Made by a program: the position numbers and the translations under genes. DNA of 42,134 nt from Pseudomonadota bacterium (GTDB lineage Bacteria > Bdellovibrionota > Bdellovibrionia > Bdellovibrionales > Bdellovibrionaceae), in NCBI GenBank assembly GCA_021300175.1, contig JAJTIC010000012.1, positions 1 to 42,134 on the forward strand, given 5' to 3'. This document shows, piece by piece, positions 1 to 10,612 of the stretch (position 1 is the first letter of the stretch; the number at the start of each line of letters is the position of its first letter). Below the pieces are notes generated by a model. It saw only the letters and a list, made by a program, of their open reading frames with translations. It was not told the DNA's origin and did no database searches.

Positions 1-64
1 CTTCTACTTTAGAGAAATTCTCACCTAGGTATTCTTCCAAAAGCCTTAGGTCAGGATGATTCAT
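1..64 (-). CDS. 5' end of an unidentified gene, cut by the window edge
   Basis: An ATG at 62-64 opens a minus-strand frame that stays open to the window edge (21 codons, beginning MNHPDLRLLEEYLGENF). It begins immediately after the TAG stop (65-67) of the CapK-like gene, and the GAGGAG at the end of that gene is a good ribosome binding site. The two are therefore probably translationally coupled in one operon. Too little is visible to assign a family. Confidence 0.5.
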   Translation of the reverse strand, partial: MNHPDLRLLEEYLGENFSKVE

Positions 65-1483
65 CTACTCCTCGCTTTCGATAACATGACGAAATTTTTG
101 GCGCCAACCTTGAAAAACTAAGTCCTTAGCTTCGATAAATTCTATACTCAATCCTTCAGGCCATATTTCTCTCAAAGATTTCTCAATTCTAGAGAGATCT
201 GCTGCCTCTTCGGGCACTATTCTCAATGTTGGAAGACCCCGTCGTCTCTTGAGAATTTGAAATTGGAAAACCTCTCTGACTTTATGATCAAGGGTATCCA
301 TAATAAAATGGGTCGGCCATTCTCTGCCGTTAATCGTGACTAAGTCATGAACGCGGCCTTGAATGTCCGATAGAAACTGACCTTGATGATCAACAGTTCC
401 GATATCGCCGGTGTCGTAGCGAACCAATGGAAATCCCAAATTAGTAAATGCAGTCACGATCAGTGGTCCTGATTGAACTGGTTCAATGTAAAATGCACGT
501 CGAAAAATCTCCAGTTGGTTCCAAGGAGCCTCAGGCCTGCTGTGTGCCACCACTCCAAACTCTGCGTTTCCATATCGATTGACAACCTTACATTTAAAAG
601 CTGCTTCAATTCTATTCACTATTTTTTGCGTGAGCATTTCCCCAGATGGCTCAAAGATATTCACGAGTGGGCCCTGAAAGCTTTTCTTTCGATCAAGGAT
701 ATAATTAGCAAGTGCAAAAGCGCTCGATGGATGCCCTTGCAACATGTATGGTCTTTCCCTCAGCAATTGCTGATATCCTCGATCTAAATTCTCAAAATCA
801 AATCGACTGACCATCAACCGTGACCTGTTCTGCGATCTCATCTTGACCCAGTCGATCAGCCGGTCTTTTGCATTTTTAGGAACCAAATTCAAAAGCTCTA
901 GATCCGCTGAGATATGACAATCGTTGTGATGTGGCTTTCTCCCAGCCATTTCAAGCGCGATTAAATTAATGGCAGAAGTCCAATCGAGACCCTCTTGATC
1001 ATAGTAAAAGAAAACGGACGCACCAGTACTCCCCCCTGTCTTTCGAACATGCTGTGCCCGTGGACTTCGGAGAAGGTCAGTGTTTTCTCTGACAATTTGC
1101 TTCGTGAGTATGGGAATTTTTTGAATTGCACGAGGATCAGTGAGGACTTCATTTGCCTGGAAACCGACTTGAGCAAACAACTTTTGATAGAATGGAACTT
1201 TTTGCTCACAGTACTGGAGAAACTGAAAGAGTCGTTTTACCTGTTGATCTTTTTGCTGATCATCCGTCAACTGTGAAAATCGCTGCAACTCTTTCAATTT
1301 GGGCGAAATCTGGCGTCCTGTATACTTTTCCAGCATTGGCATTGCTACATAACCCGTAAAGTATCTCAGCACGATGACGGACTCCTTGTGATCGAGAAAA
1401 CTAACAAATTCCCTTATTAGAGTCCTTAAAACTAAAATTCCCCTGTCAGAACAGCAAGATAAATTAGCACTGCGGGGCTTCAA
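65..1483 (-). CDS. CapK / phenylacetate-CoA ligase-like adenylate-forming enzyme
   Basis: Member of the CapK/PaaK branch of AMP-forming enzymes, which activate a carboxylate as an acyl-adenylate; in polysaccharide loci the true substrate is usually unknown. Visible motifs are the phosphate-binding TGGSTG at residues 149-154, YGNAEFG at 304-310 (the Y-G-x-x-E adenine region) and RYDTGD at 355-360, followed by a QGR hinge. Length (472 aa) fits the family. The frame opens with TTG at 1483 with AGGG five bases upstream; methionines at residues 48 and 50 are alternative starts that would trim a region poorly conserved in the family. It diverges from the methyltransferase-export operon and abuts another gene at its 3' end. 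A role in surface-glycan modification is inferred from context. Confidence 0.75.
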   Translation of the reverse strand: MKPRSANLSCCSDRGILVLRTLIREFVSFLDHKESVIVLRYFTGYVAMPMLEKYTGRQISPKLKELQRFSQLTDDQQKDQQVKRLFQFLQYCEQKVPFYQKLFAQVGFQANEVLTDPRAIQKIPILTKQIVRENTDLLRSPRAQHVRKTGGSTGASVFFYYDQEGLDWTSAINLIALEMAGRKPHHNDCHISADLELLNLVPKNAKDRLIDWVKMRSQNRSRLMVSRFDFENLDRGYQQLLRERPYMLQGHPSSAFALANYILDRKKSFQGPLVNIFEPSGEMLTQKIVNRIEAAFKCKVVNRYGNAEFGVVAHSRPEAPWNQLEIFRRAFYIEPVQSGPLIVTAFTNLGFPLVRYDTGDIGTVDHQGQFLSDIQGRVHDLVTINGREWPTHFIMDTLDHKVREVFQFQILKRRRGLPTLRIVPEEAADLSRIEKSLREIWPEGLSIEFIEAKDLVFQGWRQKFRHVIESEE

Positions 1484-1546
1484 AAGACCCTAAAAAAGAG
1501 GACTTCCCTGGCGCAGCTCTGTAATATCTTAGACAGGAGAAATCAC

Positions 1547-2557
1547 TTGGGTCTCAGTCGCAAAGAGTACATATCGCTTCTTTTTTTGAAAGGGAGAGTT
1601 AAACAGCTTCCGGTTATTGGTAGCATCTTAATTTTCATATGGTGGCGGCTCAAGAAAGTCATTTATCCATTTTACTACCTTATGGGCTACTATCCATTAA
1701 GAATAACGTGCCCCCCTGAGAGCTACTCCCCCGTGGCACCGTCTGATCTTATTGAAGGCGTTTCGTTGAATTTGCGGAAAATATCCTCACCGGGGGAAAG
1801 TTGTTTGGCTTCTGAAATAGACTATTCGGAAGAAGCCTTTAAAAGAATTTTTAAAGACTTGATTGAACCCCCTGGAAAGATGGAACGAAAATCTTGGGAG
1901 TTTGTAAAGGTGATTCAAGGCCTTGAGAAGTTAGGCTGCCTTAAGCAGAACGCAAGAGGGCTTGGAGTCGGCTCTGGGTGTGAAAAGCCGCTTTATTACT
2001 TTGCATCTCACTGTACTGAAATCGTAGGCATCGATCTTTACGCAAGTGATCACCCTGACTGGGTTCACACCGCGAACTCAGATATTCTTGCCAACCCAAG
2101 CAAATACGCTCCTTTTAGTTACCCAACAGAGAGACTTGTTCTCAGGCACATGGACGCAACCCAGATGTCTTTGCCCGATGAGTCGTTCGATTTCGTTTTC
2201 TCTTTTTCGGCCATAGAGCACTTTGGGTCGAGAGACAATATCCGAAAAACAATGAATGAAATACAGAGGGTCTTGAAGCCAAATGGTATAGCCGCAATCA
2301 CGACTGAGTTAATTATTACCAAAGGTGCATCTCATCACGAGTACTTCACTTTTCCTGAGCTCAATGAGGTTATGATCCAAACTCCGGGGCTACAGCTCAT
2401 CGGGGATTTAAATCTCGCCCTTAATGAAAGTGACTTAGCACATGTGATTGATTTGCAAAAGAATGTAGCCACTGATGTCTCAATTATCTTTAAACATGGT
2501 TCAATGGCCTTTACGCCTGTTGTGTTGTTTTTGAGAAAGGCCCCGAAAAATGTTTAA
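1547..2557 (+). CDS. class I SAM-dependent methyltransferase, polysaccharide locus
   Basis: Predicted methyltransferase of 336 aa. The SAM-binding region is visible as GLGVGSGCEKPL followed by an acidic strand end (GIDLY). Further on come the D-A-T motif (HMDATQMSLP) and a post-motif-II stretch SFSAIEHFG, then LKPNGIAAITTE, typical of Methyltransf_11/25 folds. Residues about 20-45 are hydrophobic and basic, suggesting peripheral or single-span membrane attachment. The start is TTG with AGGAGA six bases upstream. The last codons overlap the start of the Wzm permease by 8 bases, so it is first in an export operon. It may methylate the glycan, for example as a cap at the non-reducing end; that is inference from position. 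Confidence 0.75.
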   Translation: MGLSRKEYISLLFLKGRVKQLPVIGSILIFIWWRLKKVIYPFYYLMGYYPLRITCPPESYSPVAPSDLIEGVSLNLRKISSPGESCLASEIDYSEEAFKRIFKDLIEPPGKMERKSWEFVKVIQGLEKLGCLKQNARGLGVGSGCEKPLYYFASHCTEIVGIDLYASDHPDWVHTANSDILANPSKYAPFSYPTERLVLRHMDATQMSLPDESFDFVFSFSAIEHFGSRDNIRKTMNEIQRVLKPNGIAAITTELIITKGASHHEYFTFPELNEVMIQTPGLQLIGDLNLALNESDLAHVIDLQKNVATDVSIIFKHGSMAFTPVVLFLRKAPKNV

Positions 2558-3314
2558 TACACAGCACATTGCCGATCTGCTGACTGAGCTCACTAAGAAA
2601 GAGCTTTCCATTCGCTACAAAAATATGGTGTTTGGATACCTATGGTCGATTGCAAGTCCTTTAGCCTATGCATTTATCTATTTTTTTGTCTTCCAGGTCG
2701 TTCTAAAGATACCTCAACCAAACTATGCCCTCTTCTTGATTGCTGGCTTGTACCCTTGGCAGTGGATTTCAAACTCGCTCGGCCAAGCGCCTACTAACTT
2801 TGTCAGTAACAGCAGCCTGATCAAAAAAACTCAGTTTCCACGCTTTCTCATTCCACTTGTTACTGTGATTCAAGATTCGCTTCACTTTTTGTTTACAATT
2901 CCCATTCTCATCCTGTTTGCAATTTACTTTAATGTCCCTCCGTCGGCTGATTGGATATGGAAAGTTCCTTTGATTTTTGGGGCACAGTTTCTTTTTGTCT
3001 ATTCTCTGCACCTTTTGATCGCCACCCTCACGCTATTTTTCAGAGATATCGAGAGATTTGTTCAAATTTTTGTCACCGTCGCTTTTTACCTCACACCGGT
3101 TTTGTACTCTGAGACAATGATCCCTGAGAGGTATCAGAACTTGATTCCATTAAACCCATTTGCGACCTTGCTTATTAACTGGAAGCATACCTTCCTAGGA
3201 ATTGATTTAGACTGGGGTTTAGTTGGGTTTTCTTATCTTTGGTCACTCTTCTTCTTTGTCGTCGCTCACTGGATCTATAAGAAGCTCTCTTGGCGTTTTG
3301 CGGAGATTATGTAA
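2550..3314 (+). CDS. wzm: ABC-2 polysaccharide export permease (Wzm-like)
   Basis: Integral inner-membrane subunit of an ABC exporter that moves undecaprenyl-linked polysaccharide to the periplasm. The 254 aa show a cytoplasmic N-terminus with the family's typical LTKKELSIRYKNMVFGYLWS region, then about six membrane spans, including a TPVLYS segment and a C-terminal span ending in WRFAEIM. Length matches Wzm/KpsM/RfbA proteins. The stop shares one base with the ATG of the ATPase gene (TAATG), so both halves of the transporter are translationally coupled. Confidence 0.88.
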   Translation: MFNTQHIADLLTELTKKELSIRYKNMVFGYLWSIASPLAYAFIYFFVFQVVLKIPQPNYALFLIAGLYPWQWISNSLGQAPTNFVSNSSLIKKTQFPRFLIPLVTVIQDSLHFLFTIPILILFAIYFNVPPSADWIWKVPLIFGAQFLFVYSLHLLIATLTLFFRDIERFVQIFVTVAFYLTPVLYSETMIPERYQNLIPLNPFATLLINWKHTFLGIDLDWGLVGFSYLWSLFFFVVAHWIYKKLSWRFAEIM

Positions 3315-4037
3315 TGTCGATTGCTGTTCAGTTTTCAAATGTGTCTAAGCACTATCCCTACTATCACCACTTGAGCGGCGGATTGAAACACTTCCTTTTC
3401 AATTTTCCAAAGTATCTTCGCGAGATCAGAAAACAGAAATTTACAGCACTTGAGAGTATTTCATTCACCATTAAAAAAGGTGAGTCAGTGGCCATTATTG
3501 GTAAAAATGGCAGTGGAAAATCGACGACTTTGGGCATGATTGCAGGGGTTCTAAAGCCTAATAATGGTGATGTGATGGTGAACGGCCGGGTTTCACCTCT
3601 CCTTGAACTTGGTGGCGGATTTCATCCTGAACTGACTGGCGCTGAAAATATTCGCCTGAATGGAGTTCTTTTAGGCCTTTCCAGAAAACAGGTCGCAGAA
3701 AAGTTTGAGCAAATTGTTGCTTTCAGCGAGCTTGGACAATTTATTGATCATCCCATTAGAACCTACTCTTCGGGCATGATGGCACGATTGGCTTTTTCAG
3801 TTGTCGCCAATTTGAATCCTGAAATTCTGCTGATTGATGAAATTCTTGCCGTGGGTGATGCCGGTTTTCAAAAAAAGTGTCTTGAAAAAATGAAAAGTTA
3901 CAAAACTCAGGGAGTCACAATTATTCTCGTCACACATAGTGCGCATGATGTCCAATTTCTCTGTGATCGTTGCATTTGGATCGACAACCATAAAATTAGA
4001 GCAGATGGACCAACTTCAGAAGTACTGCCAGAGTACA

Positions 4038-4057
<20 letters not shown>
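3314..4057 (+). CDS. wzt: ABC polysaccharide export ATPase (short Wzt-like)
   Basis: Nucleotide-binding subunit that powers the preceding permease. Numbered from the chosen ATG: Walker A GKNGSGKST at 63-71, signature YSSGM at 151-155, Walker B LLIDE at 172-176 and H-loop histidine near 208. An upstream in-frame ATG at 3290 exists, but 3314 gives the family N-terminus, has GGAG at 3302-3305 and overlaps the wzm stop by one base. At 247 aa it ends just after the ATPase domain, so it lacks the C-terminal carbohydrate-binding domain of long Wzt proteins such as E. coli O9a. Its last 20 bases overlap the convergent reductase gene. Confidence 0.88.
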
Positions 4058-5961
<1,904 letters not shown>

Positions 5962-6004
5962 TTAAAGTAATGAAAATAGTGGCAGTCTTATCGCCGATCA
6001 ACTC

Positions 6005-7108
6005 TCAACCGAGGACCTGACTCACCGCTGCCTTGAATTCGCTGACAAACTGATCTTTCGAGAATTTTTCTGCCTGCTGGTAGCAGACCTTTGCATCAAA
6101 TTTGCGAGCTAAGAATCGATGGATCGCCGCCTTAAGGCCCTCATGACTTTCAGAGTCAAAGAACTCGGCTGTTTGATTGGTTTGCGTTTCAAGGACCCCT
6201 CCGTGACGAAGGGCAATCAGAGGAGTCCCTGAAGCGAGGGACTCGACAGGCACAATCCCAAAATCCTCAACGCCGGGGAAAATCAATCCCCGTGCTCTTG
6301 CAAGATGATCAATCACCTGGGCCCGTGTGGCATTGCCTAAAAATTCCACTGTGGGTCCTGCCATGGCTTTGAGCTTTAGCTCTTCTTGACCTGATCCGAT
6401 AATTTTCAGCGGAAGCTTCAGCTCGTTACAAACTGAAATCGCTAAATCCACTCGCTTGTTCGGGGCAAAAGCACTGAGCACCAAGAAAAAATCCTCTTTC
6501 TTCGGTGGTGATGCCTGAATGGCATTAAAATCTTTCAAATCAGCGAAGGGATATACTAAACCTGAATCTCGGCCGTAATATTTTTTAACTCGCTCTTGGA
6601 TGAATCGCGAGATCGAAACAAATTGATCCACGGACTGATTGCTGTCCTGATCAAAGCCGACGATATGGTTTTTAAATACTGCAGCTCCCCAGCGCTGATA
6701 AAAAGGGGCATGGGGACCAAAATACGTGTCGTACTGGTCGTACATATAGCGCATGGGACTTAAGATATAACAAAGATGCTTGGATCCCGAGGGTTTTTCA
6801 ATTCCTTTAATCAGGCAGTGGGATACTGAAATCACCAAATCACAGGGTTCAACTATTTTCATGGCCTTCACGGCCGATGGAAACAGGGGCAAAAACTTTC
6901 TGTAATGCAGGTGAATACCAGGGATCTCATTCAGAAATGAAGTGTGGATTTTCCGTGCCTCAATCACTGGCGAAGTCGATCCCTTTTTGTGGATCAGGGT
7001 ATAAATGGGAGCCTCTGGAAACAGCTCACAAATGGCTTCGAGAACTCGCTCCCCGCCTCGAAAGCCAACAAGCCAATCATGGAGGATCACGACCTTAGGT
7101 GATTTCAT
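6005..7108 (-). CDS. GT4-family glycosyltransferase
   Basis: Retaining GT-B glycosyltransferase similar to mannosyltransferases of O-antigen loci (WbaZ-like). The N-terminus VVILHDWLVGFRGGERVL is the family acceptor-side motif. The C-terminal half has FLVLSAFAPNKRVDLAIS and EDFGIVPVESLASGTPLIA, the E-x7-E nucleotide-sugar site. The frame runs upstream to 7219, but the homologous N-terminus begins at ATG 7106-7108; ATG 7118-7120 is the alternative. Neither has a strong ribosome binding site. GDP-mannose or GDP-rhamnose is a likely donor given gmd and rmd next door; this is inference. Confidence 0.82.
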   Translation of the reverse strand: MKSPKVVILHDWLVGFRGGERVLEAICELFPEAPIYTLIHKKGSTSPVIEARKIHTSFLNEIPGIHLHYRKFLPLFPSAVKAMKIVEPCDLVISVSHCLIKGIEKPSGSKHLCYILSPMRYMYDQYDTYFGPHAPFYQRWGAAVFKNHIVGFDQDSNQSVDQFVSISRFIQERVKKYYGRDSGLVYPFADLKDFNAIQASPPKKEDFFLVLSAFAPNKRVDLAISVCNELKLPLKIIGSGQEELKLKAMAGPTVEFLGNATRAQVIDHLARARGLIFPGVEDFGIVPVESLASGTPLIALRHGGVLETQTNQTAEFFDSESHEGLKAAIHRFLARKFDAKVCYQQAEKFSKDQFVSEFKAAVSQVLG

Positions 7109-7179
7109 GATCGACAACATACACCGACCCAATGCAATAGAATAGGACAAAGTGAGAGCTCCTTGATAGGGTCTTCGGT

Positions 7180-8589
7180 GTGCCAAACAAAATTTTTGTG
7201 GTCGATCTCGACGACACACTGATGACTAGTGACCTTCTGTATGAGCAAGCTCTGCTGCTGCTCTTTCGAAAGCCGTGGCTTATTTTCCAGCTGATTTTCT
7301 TAAGCCTTGACGGCCCCCTGGCTCTCAAAAAATTTCTTGAAAGAAATACGGAATTTGATCCTAAAAGCCAGAATTACCGATTGAGTGTCCTAGATCTTAT
7401 TAAACAAAGAAAGTCACAAGGGGACCAGATTCTGTTGTTGTCGGCTTCGCCCCACGCCTGGGTTCGATCTGTGGCCTTTCACCTCGGAGTGTTTGACCAC
7501 TATCAGGGTTCTCAAGAACTCAACATGAAGGGCCCAGCAAAAGCTAATTACTTGAAAAGCCAATTTCCAAGTCATGAGTTCGCGGTCATTACAGATTCTG
7601 TCAGCGATCAGCCCATTCTCGACATGGCTCAAGAAAAATTTCTGGTAAATCCCTCTCAGTCACTCCAGCAAAAAAATCCCCACAGCCAGATCATCAGCGA
7701 TCCGCATTCTGGAGTGAGGTCTTTAGTGAAGCTCATGCGCCCCCATCAATGGGCGAAGAATGCTCTTCTGCTTTTGCCATTGATCTTAGGACATCAATTT
7801 CATCGCTGGGATCTGTGGTTTTTTGCAATCCTAGCTATTCTGAGCTTTTCAATGATTGCTTCGGGAATTTACGCCCTGAATGATCTTTCTGACTTAGCAT
7901 CTGACCGAAGACATCACAAAAAGAAAAATCGTCCTCTGGCTTCCGGGGCTCTGTCGATCCCACAAGGCATCGGAATTTCGATCACCTTGCTCTTGATTGG
8001 CTTTACCCTCGCAAGCCAGCTCCACTTTGATTTTGTGGTGATTTTGGGAGCTTATTTTATTCTGAATTTGGGTTATTCCTTCTCCTGGAAAAGAGTCGCC
8101 TCACTGGATATTTCTTTGCTTGCGATGATGTACACTCTGCGCATCCTCGCTGGGGGAGCTGCCACGGGAATTGCCATTTCGCCTTGGCTTCTTTCGTTTT
8201 CAACATTCTTGTTTTTGGGTTTAGCCATCGCCAAGCGCTGCTCTGAAATTCAGAATCTGGTTTCTGCCAATAAGTCAGGACAAATTCACGGGCGAGGCTA
8301 TCAAGTTCAAGATATTTTTGTGCTACAACCTTTGGGTATTGGTGCAAGTTTGTTATCCATTTTGATTCTATCCCTCTATATGACAAGCACTCAAGTTGCA
8401 GAGCTTTACTTGAAACCTGATCGCCTGTGGCTCCTCAGTCCTTTGTTTGCTTTTTGGTTTGTCAGACTGTGGATTCTTGTAGGGCGAGGTAAAATGGATG
8501 AAGACCCTGTGGCCTTTGCTCTGAAAGATCAACTCAGTTGGGGGATCATGGTTGGTGCGAGCGTGATTCTTTGGAGTGCCATTTCATGA
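7180..8589 (+). CDS. HAD phosphatase-UbiA prenyltransferase fusion, DPPR synthase-like
   Basis: Two-domain protein of 469 aa. Residues 1-170 form a HAD hydrolase: D9-L-D11-D12-T (motif I), LLLSAS near 86-90, a lysine in NMKGPAK and TDSVSDQ near 139-144. From about residue 181 (LVKLMRPHQWAKN) comes a polytopic UbiA-type prenyltransferase with NDLSDLASD at 234-242 and RPLASG at 251-256, resembling mycobacterial Rv3806c, which joins 5-phosphoribose from PRPP to decaprenyl phosphate. The HAD domain would suit removal of the 5-phosphate, a separate step in mycobacteria. The start is GTG at 7180, divergent from the GT4 gene. It is followed with ATGA overlaps by DprE1- and DprE2-like genes, which supports the assignment. 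Confidence 0.82.
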   Translation: MPNKIFVVDLDDTLMTSDLLYEQALLLLFRKPWLIFQLIFLSLDGPLALKKFLERNTEFDPKSQNYRLSVLDLIKQRKSQGDQILLLSASPHAWVRSVAFHLGVFDHYQGSQELNMKGPAKANYLKSQFPSHEFAVITDSVSDQPILDMAQEKFLVNPSQSLQQKNPHSQIISDPHSGVRSLVKLMRPHQWAKNALLLLPLILGHQFHRWDLWFFAILAILSFSMIASGIYALNDLSDLASDRRHHKKKNRPLASGALSIPQGIGISITLLLIGFTLASQLHFDFVVILGAYFILNLGYSFSWKRVASLDISLLAMMYTLRILAGGAATGIAISPWLLSFSTFLFLGLAIAKRCSEIQNLVSANKSGQIHGRGYQVQDIFVLQPLGIGASLLSILILSLYMTSTQVAELYLKPDRLWLLSPLFAFWFVRLWILVGRGKMDEDPVAFALKDQLSWGIMVGASVILWSAIS

Positions 8590-9884
8590 GTGAGCTTTCA
8601 CCGGAAGGACTGTCATGGGGGCGCTTTCCCAGAGTTTCTCAAAGACAGGCTGACGCCTCCCCACTGAAGCCAATTTTGCCGTTAGACCGTTTGTTTCTGC
8701 CTCGGGGCATGGGCCGCAGCTATGGCGATTCTTGCCTCAACTCTCGTGGCCAGCTTTTGAGCACATCCAAGCTTGATCATTTGGTCAGCTTTGATCCCGA
8801 GACTTCTTGCCTGGTCGCCGAAGCCGGCGTCCGTCTCGCCGAGATCATCCATGTTTTTGGACCCAAAGGATATTTTTTACCCGTCAGCCCTGGGACCAAG
8901 TGGGTCACTCTGGGGGGCGCTGTTGCCAATGACATCCACGGGAAAAATCACCACCTTGCTGGAAGCTTTGGCAATCACGTCGTTGAGCTTTTACTGCTCA
9001 GATCTAATGGCGAACGCCTTCATTGCTCACGACTGCAAAATTCTGAATTGTTTTTTGCGACGATCGGGGGACTTGGTCTCACGGGATTAGTTCTCGAAGT
9101 GACCATCAAATTAAAAAAAGTCTCCTCTCTGTGGATTGATCAGAATGTGACTCGATTCCGCAGCCTTGATGAGTTTTATGACTTAAGCCTTCAAAAATCT
9201 CATCACGAATACACGGTGGCTTGGATTGACTGTTTAAACCCCCATGGTCGAGGTTTGTTCATTGCGGGTGACCACTCTTCCCGAACCTCAGGCCCACCGC
9301 CGGTGAAGACAAGAAAGCTTCGAGTGCCTTTTACTTTTCCGAGTATCACATTAAATCCTTTCACCGTCAGAGCTTTTAATTGGGCCTACTTTCATCGACA
9401 GCTCAAGTCTGTCAAAGCATCGACGGTGAGCTATGATCCGTTCTTTTATCCCTTAGACGTCATCCATGATTGGAACTTGATCTACGGCTCGGCAGGTTTT
9501 GTTCAATATCAATTTGTTGTCCCTCCCACGAACGAAGGAAAGAAAGCTCTCTCAAAAGTTTTTCAAAATATTTCAGAATCTGGAGAAGGCTCTTTCCTTG
9601 CTGTCTTAAAAACTTTTGGCGATATCCCCAGTGAAGGTTGTCTTTCTTTTTCTCGACCAGGTTACACGCTGGCTCTTGATTTCAAAGTAAAGCCCGAAGT
9701 CTTTAAGTTACTTGATCGATTGGATGATCTTGTTTTCTCCTGCGGAGGAGCTCTTTACCCCGCCAAAGATGCAAGAATGAGCCCCCAAAGTTTTCGAGCT
9801 TCATTTCCTGATTTGCAAAAATTCTTGCCTCATATTGATCCAAAAATCTCATCAGACTTTGCTCGCCGAATGGAGATCCTATGA
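8586..9884 (+). CDS. dprE1: DprE1-like decaprenylphosphoryl-beta-D-ribose 2'-oxidase
   Basis: FAD-dependent oxidase predicted to oxidise C2' of polyprenyl-phosphoryl-ribose, the first half of epimerisation to arabinose. From the ATG at 8586 (432 aa): RGMGRSYGD at 40-48 and NDIHGKNHHLAGSFGNHV around 115-132 are the VAO-type FAD-binding signatures. LKTFGD near 341-346, PGYTLALDF at 358-366 and PAKDAR at 392-397 line up with the active site of M. tuberculosis DprE1. The position of the drug-target cysteine (C387) is alanine here, while the lysine equivalent to K418 is kept. The ATG overlaps the preceding stop (ATGA), so the longer frame from 8538 is rejected. Confidence 0.88.
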   Translation: MSELSPEGLSWGRFPRVSQRQADASPLKPILPLDRLFLPRGMGRSYGDSCLNSRGQLLSTSKLDHLVSFDPETSCLVAEAGVRLAEIIHVFGPKGYFLPVSPGTKWVTLGGAVANDIHGKNHHLAGSFGNHVVELLLLRSNGERLHCSRLQNSELFFATIGGLGLTGLVLEVTIKLKKVSSLWIDQNVTRFRSLDEFYDLSLQKSHHEYTVAWIDCLNPHGRGLFIAGDHSSRTSGPPPVKTRKLRVPFTFPSITLNPFTVRAFNWAYFHRQLKSVKASTVSYDPFFYPLDVIHDWNLIYGSAGFVQYQFVVPPTNEGKKALSKVFQNISESGEGSFLAVLKTFGDIPSEGCLSFSRPGYTLALDFKVKPEVFKLLDRLDDLVFSCGGALYPAKDARMSPQSFRASFPDLQKFLPHIDPKISSDFARRMEIL

Positions 9885-10612
9885 AAGTTCTTTGCTTTGG
9901 TTCAACTTCAGCCATCGCCCACGAATTTTTAAAACTGCTGAATCCCAAATCTTCTGAGCTTTATCTCGTGGCCAGAAACGCTGAAAAATTAGAAAGAGAC
10001 TTCAAAGATCTGACGACACGAGGATTTAAGACCTTTTCCCTCGTGGCAGATCTTTCAAAATTAGAACTTCATGAAAACTGGCTACAAAGAATTGACTCTG
10101 AGTTCGGAACTCCAGATCTGATCCTGATTGCCTTCGGAGATTTAGGAGATCAATCTCTATCCAGTCGAGATTTCACCCAAGCTTCACTGATCATCACAGG
10201 CAATTACCTCGCTCCCATAAGCCTTCTGACTCACTATTCTGAAAAAATGAAGGCGTCCAAAATAGGAACCCTGGTGGTGATTTCCTCTGTTGCTGGCGAT
10301 CGAGGTCGAGCCACTAATTATGTCTACGGTTCTGCCAAAGCTGGCCTTTCCGAGTATTGCTCAGGGCTCAGACAAGCCCTTCTCCCCTATGATGTGCGAG
10401 TCATCACCGTAAAACCTGGTTTTGTAGATACTCCGATGACTCAGAACTTTAAAAAAGGGGCACTGTGGGCAAGGCCCCATCAAGTGGCCAAAGATATTGC
10501 CGAAGCCGTTCGCGGAAATCGGGATGTGGTCTACACACCTTGGTTTTGGTGGGGGATCATGTTCATCATCAAACACATCCCCGAATTTTTATTTAAGAAA
10601 TTAAAGTTTTAA
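9881..10612 (+). CDS. dprE2: DprE2-like SDR, decaprenylphosphoryl-D-2-keto-erythropentose reductase
   Basis: Short-chain dehydrogenase of 243 aa that would reduce the 2'-keto intermediate from the DprE1 partner to polyprenyl-phosphoryl-D-arabinose, using NADH or NADPH. Visible are GSTSAIA at 7-13 (nucleotide binding), a serine in VISSVAGDRG near 135 and Y149-x3-K153 (YGSAK) with the usual KPGFVDTPM after it. A hydrophobic C-terminus (WFWWGIMFIIKHIPEFLFKKL) suggests membrane association, as in DprE2. The ATG overlaps the dprE1 stop; the 3' end overlaps convergent galE by 4 bases. Confidence 0.85.
   Translation: MKVLCFGSTSAIAHEFLKLLNPKSSELYLVARNAEKLERDFKDLTTRGFKTFSLVADLSKLELHENWLQRIDSEFGTPDLILIAFGDLGDQSLSSRDFTQASLIITGNYLAPISLLTHYSEKMKASKIGTLVVISSVAGDRGRATNYVYGSAKAGLSEYCSGLRQALLPYDVRVITVKPGFVDTPMTQNFKKGALWARPHQVAKDIAEAVRGNRDVVYTPWFWWGIMFIIKHIPEFLFKKLKF

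Noticed and set aside
7109-7219. Longer GT4 glycosyltransferase starting at 7219
   Set aside because: The added residues are basic, unlike the family, and would overlap the start of the divergent HAD-UbiA gene.
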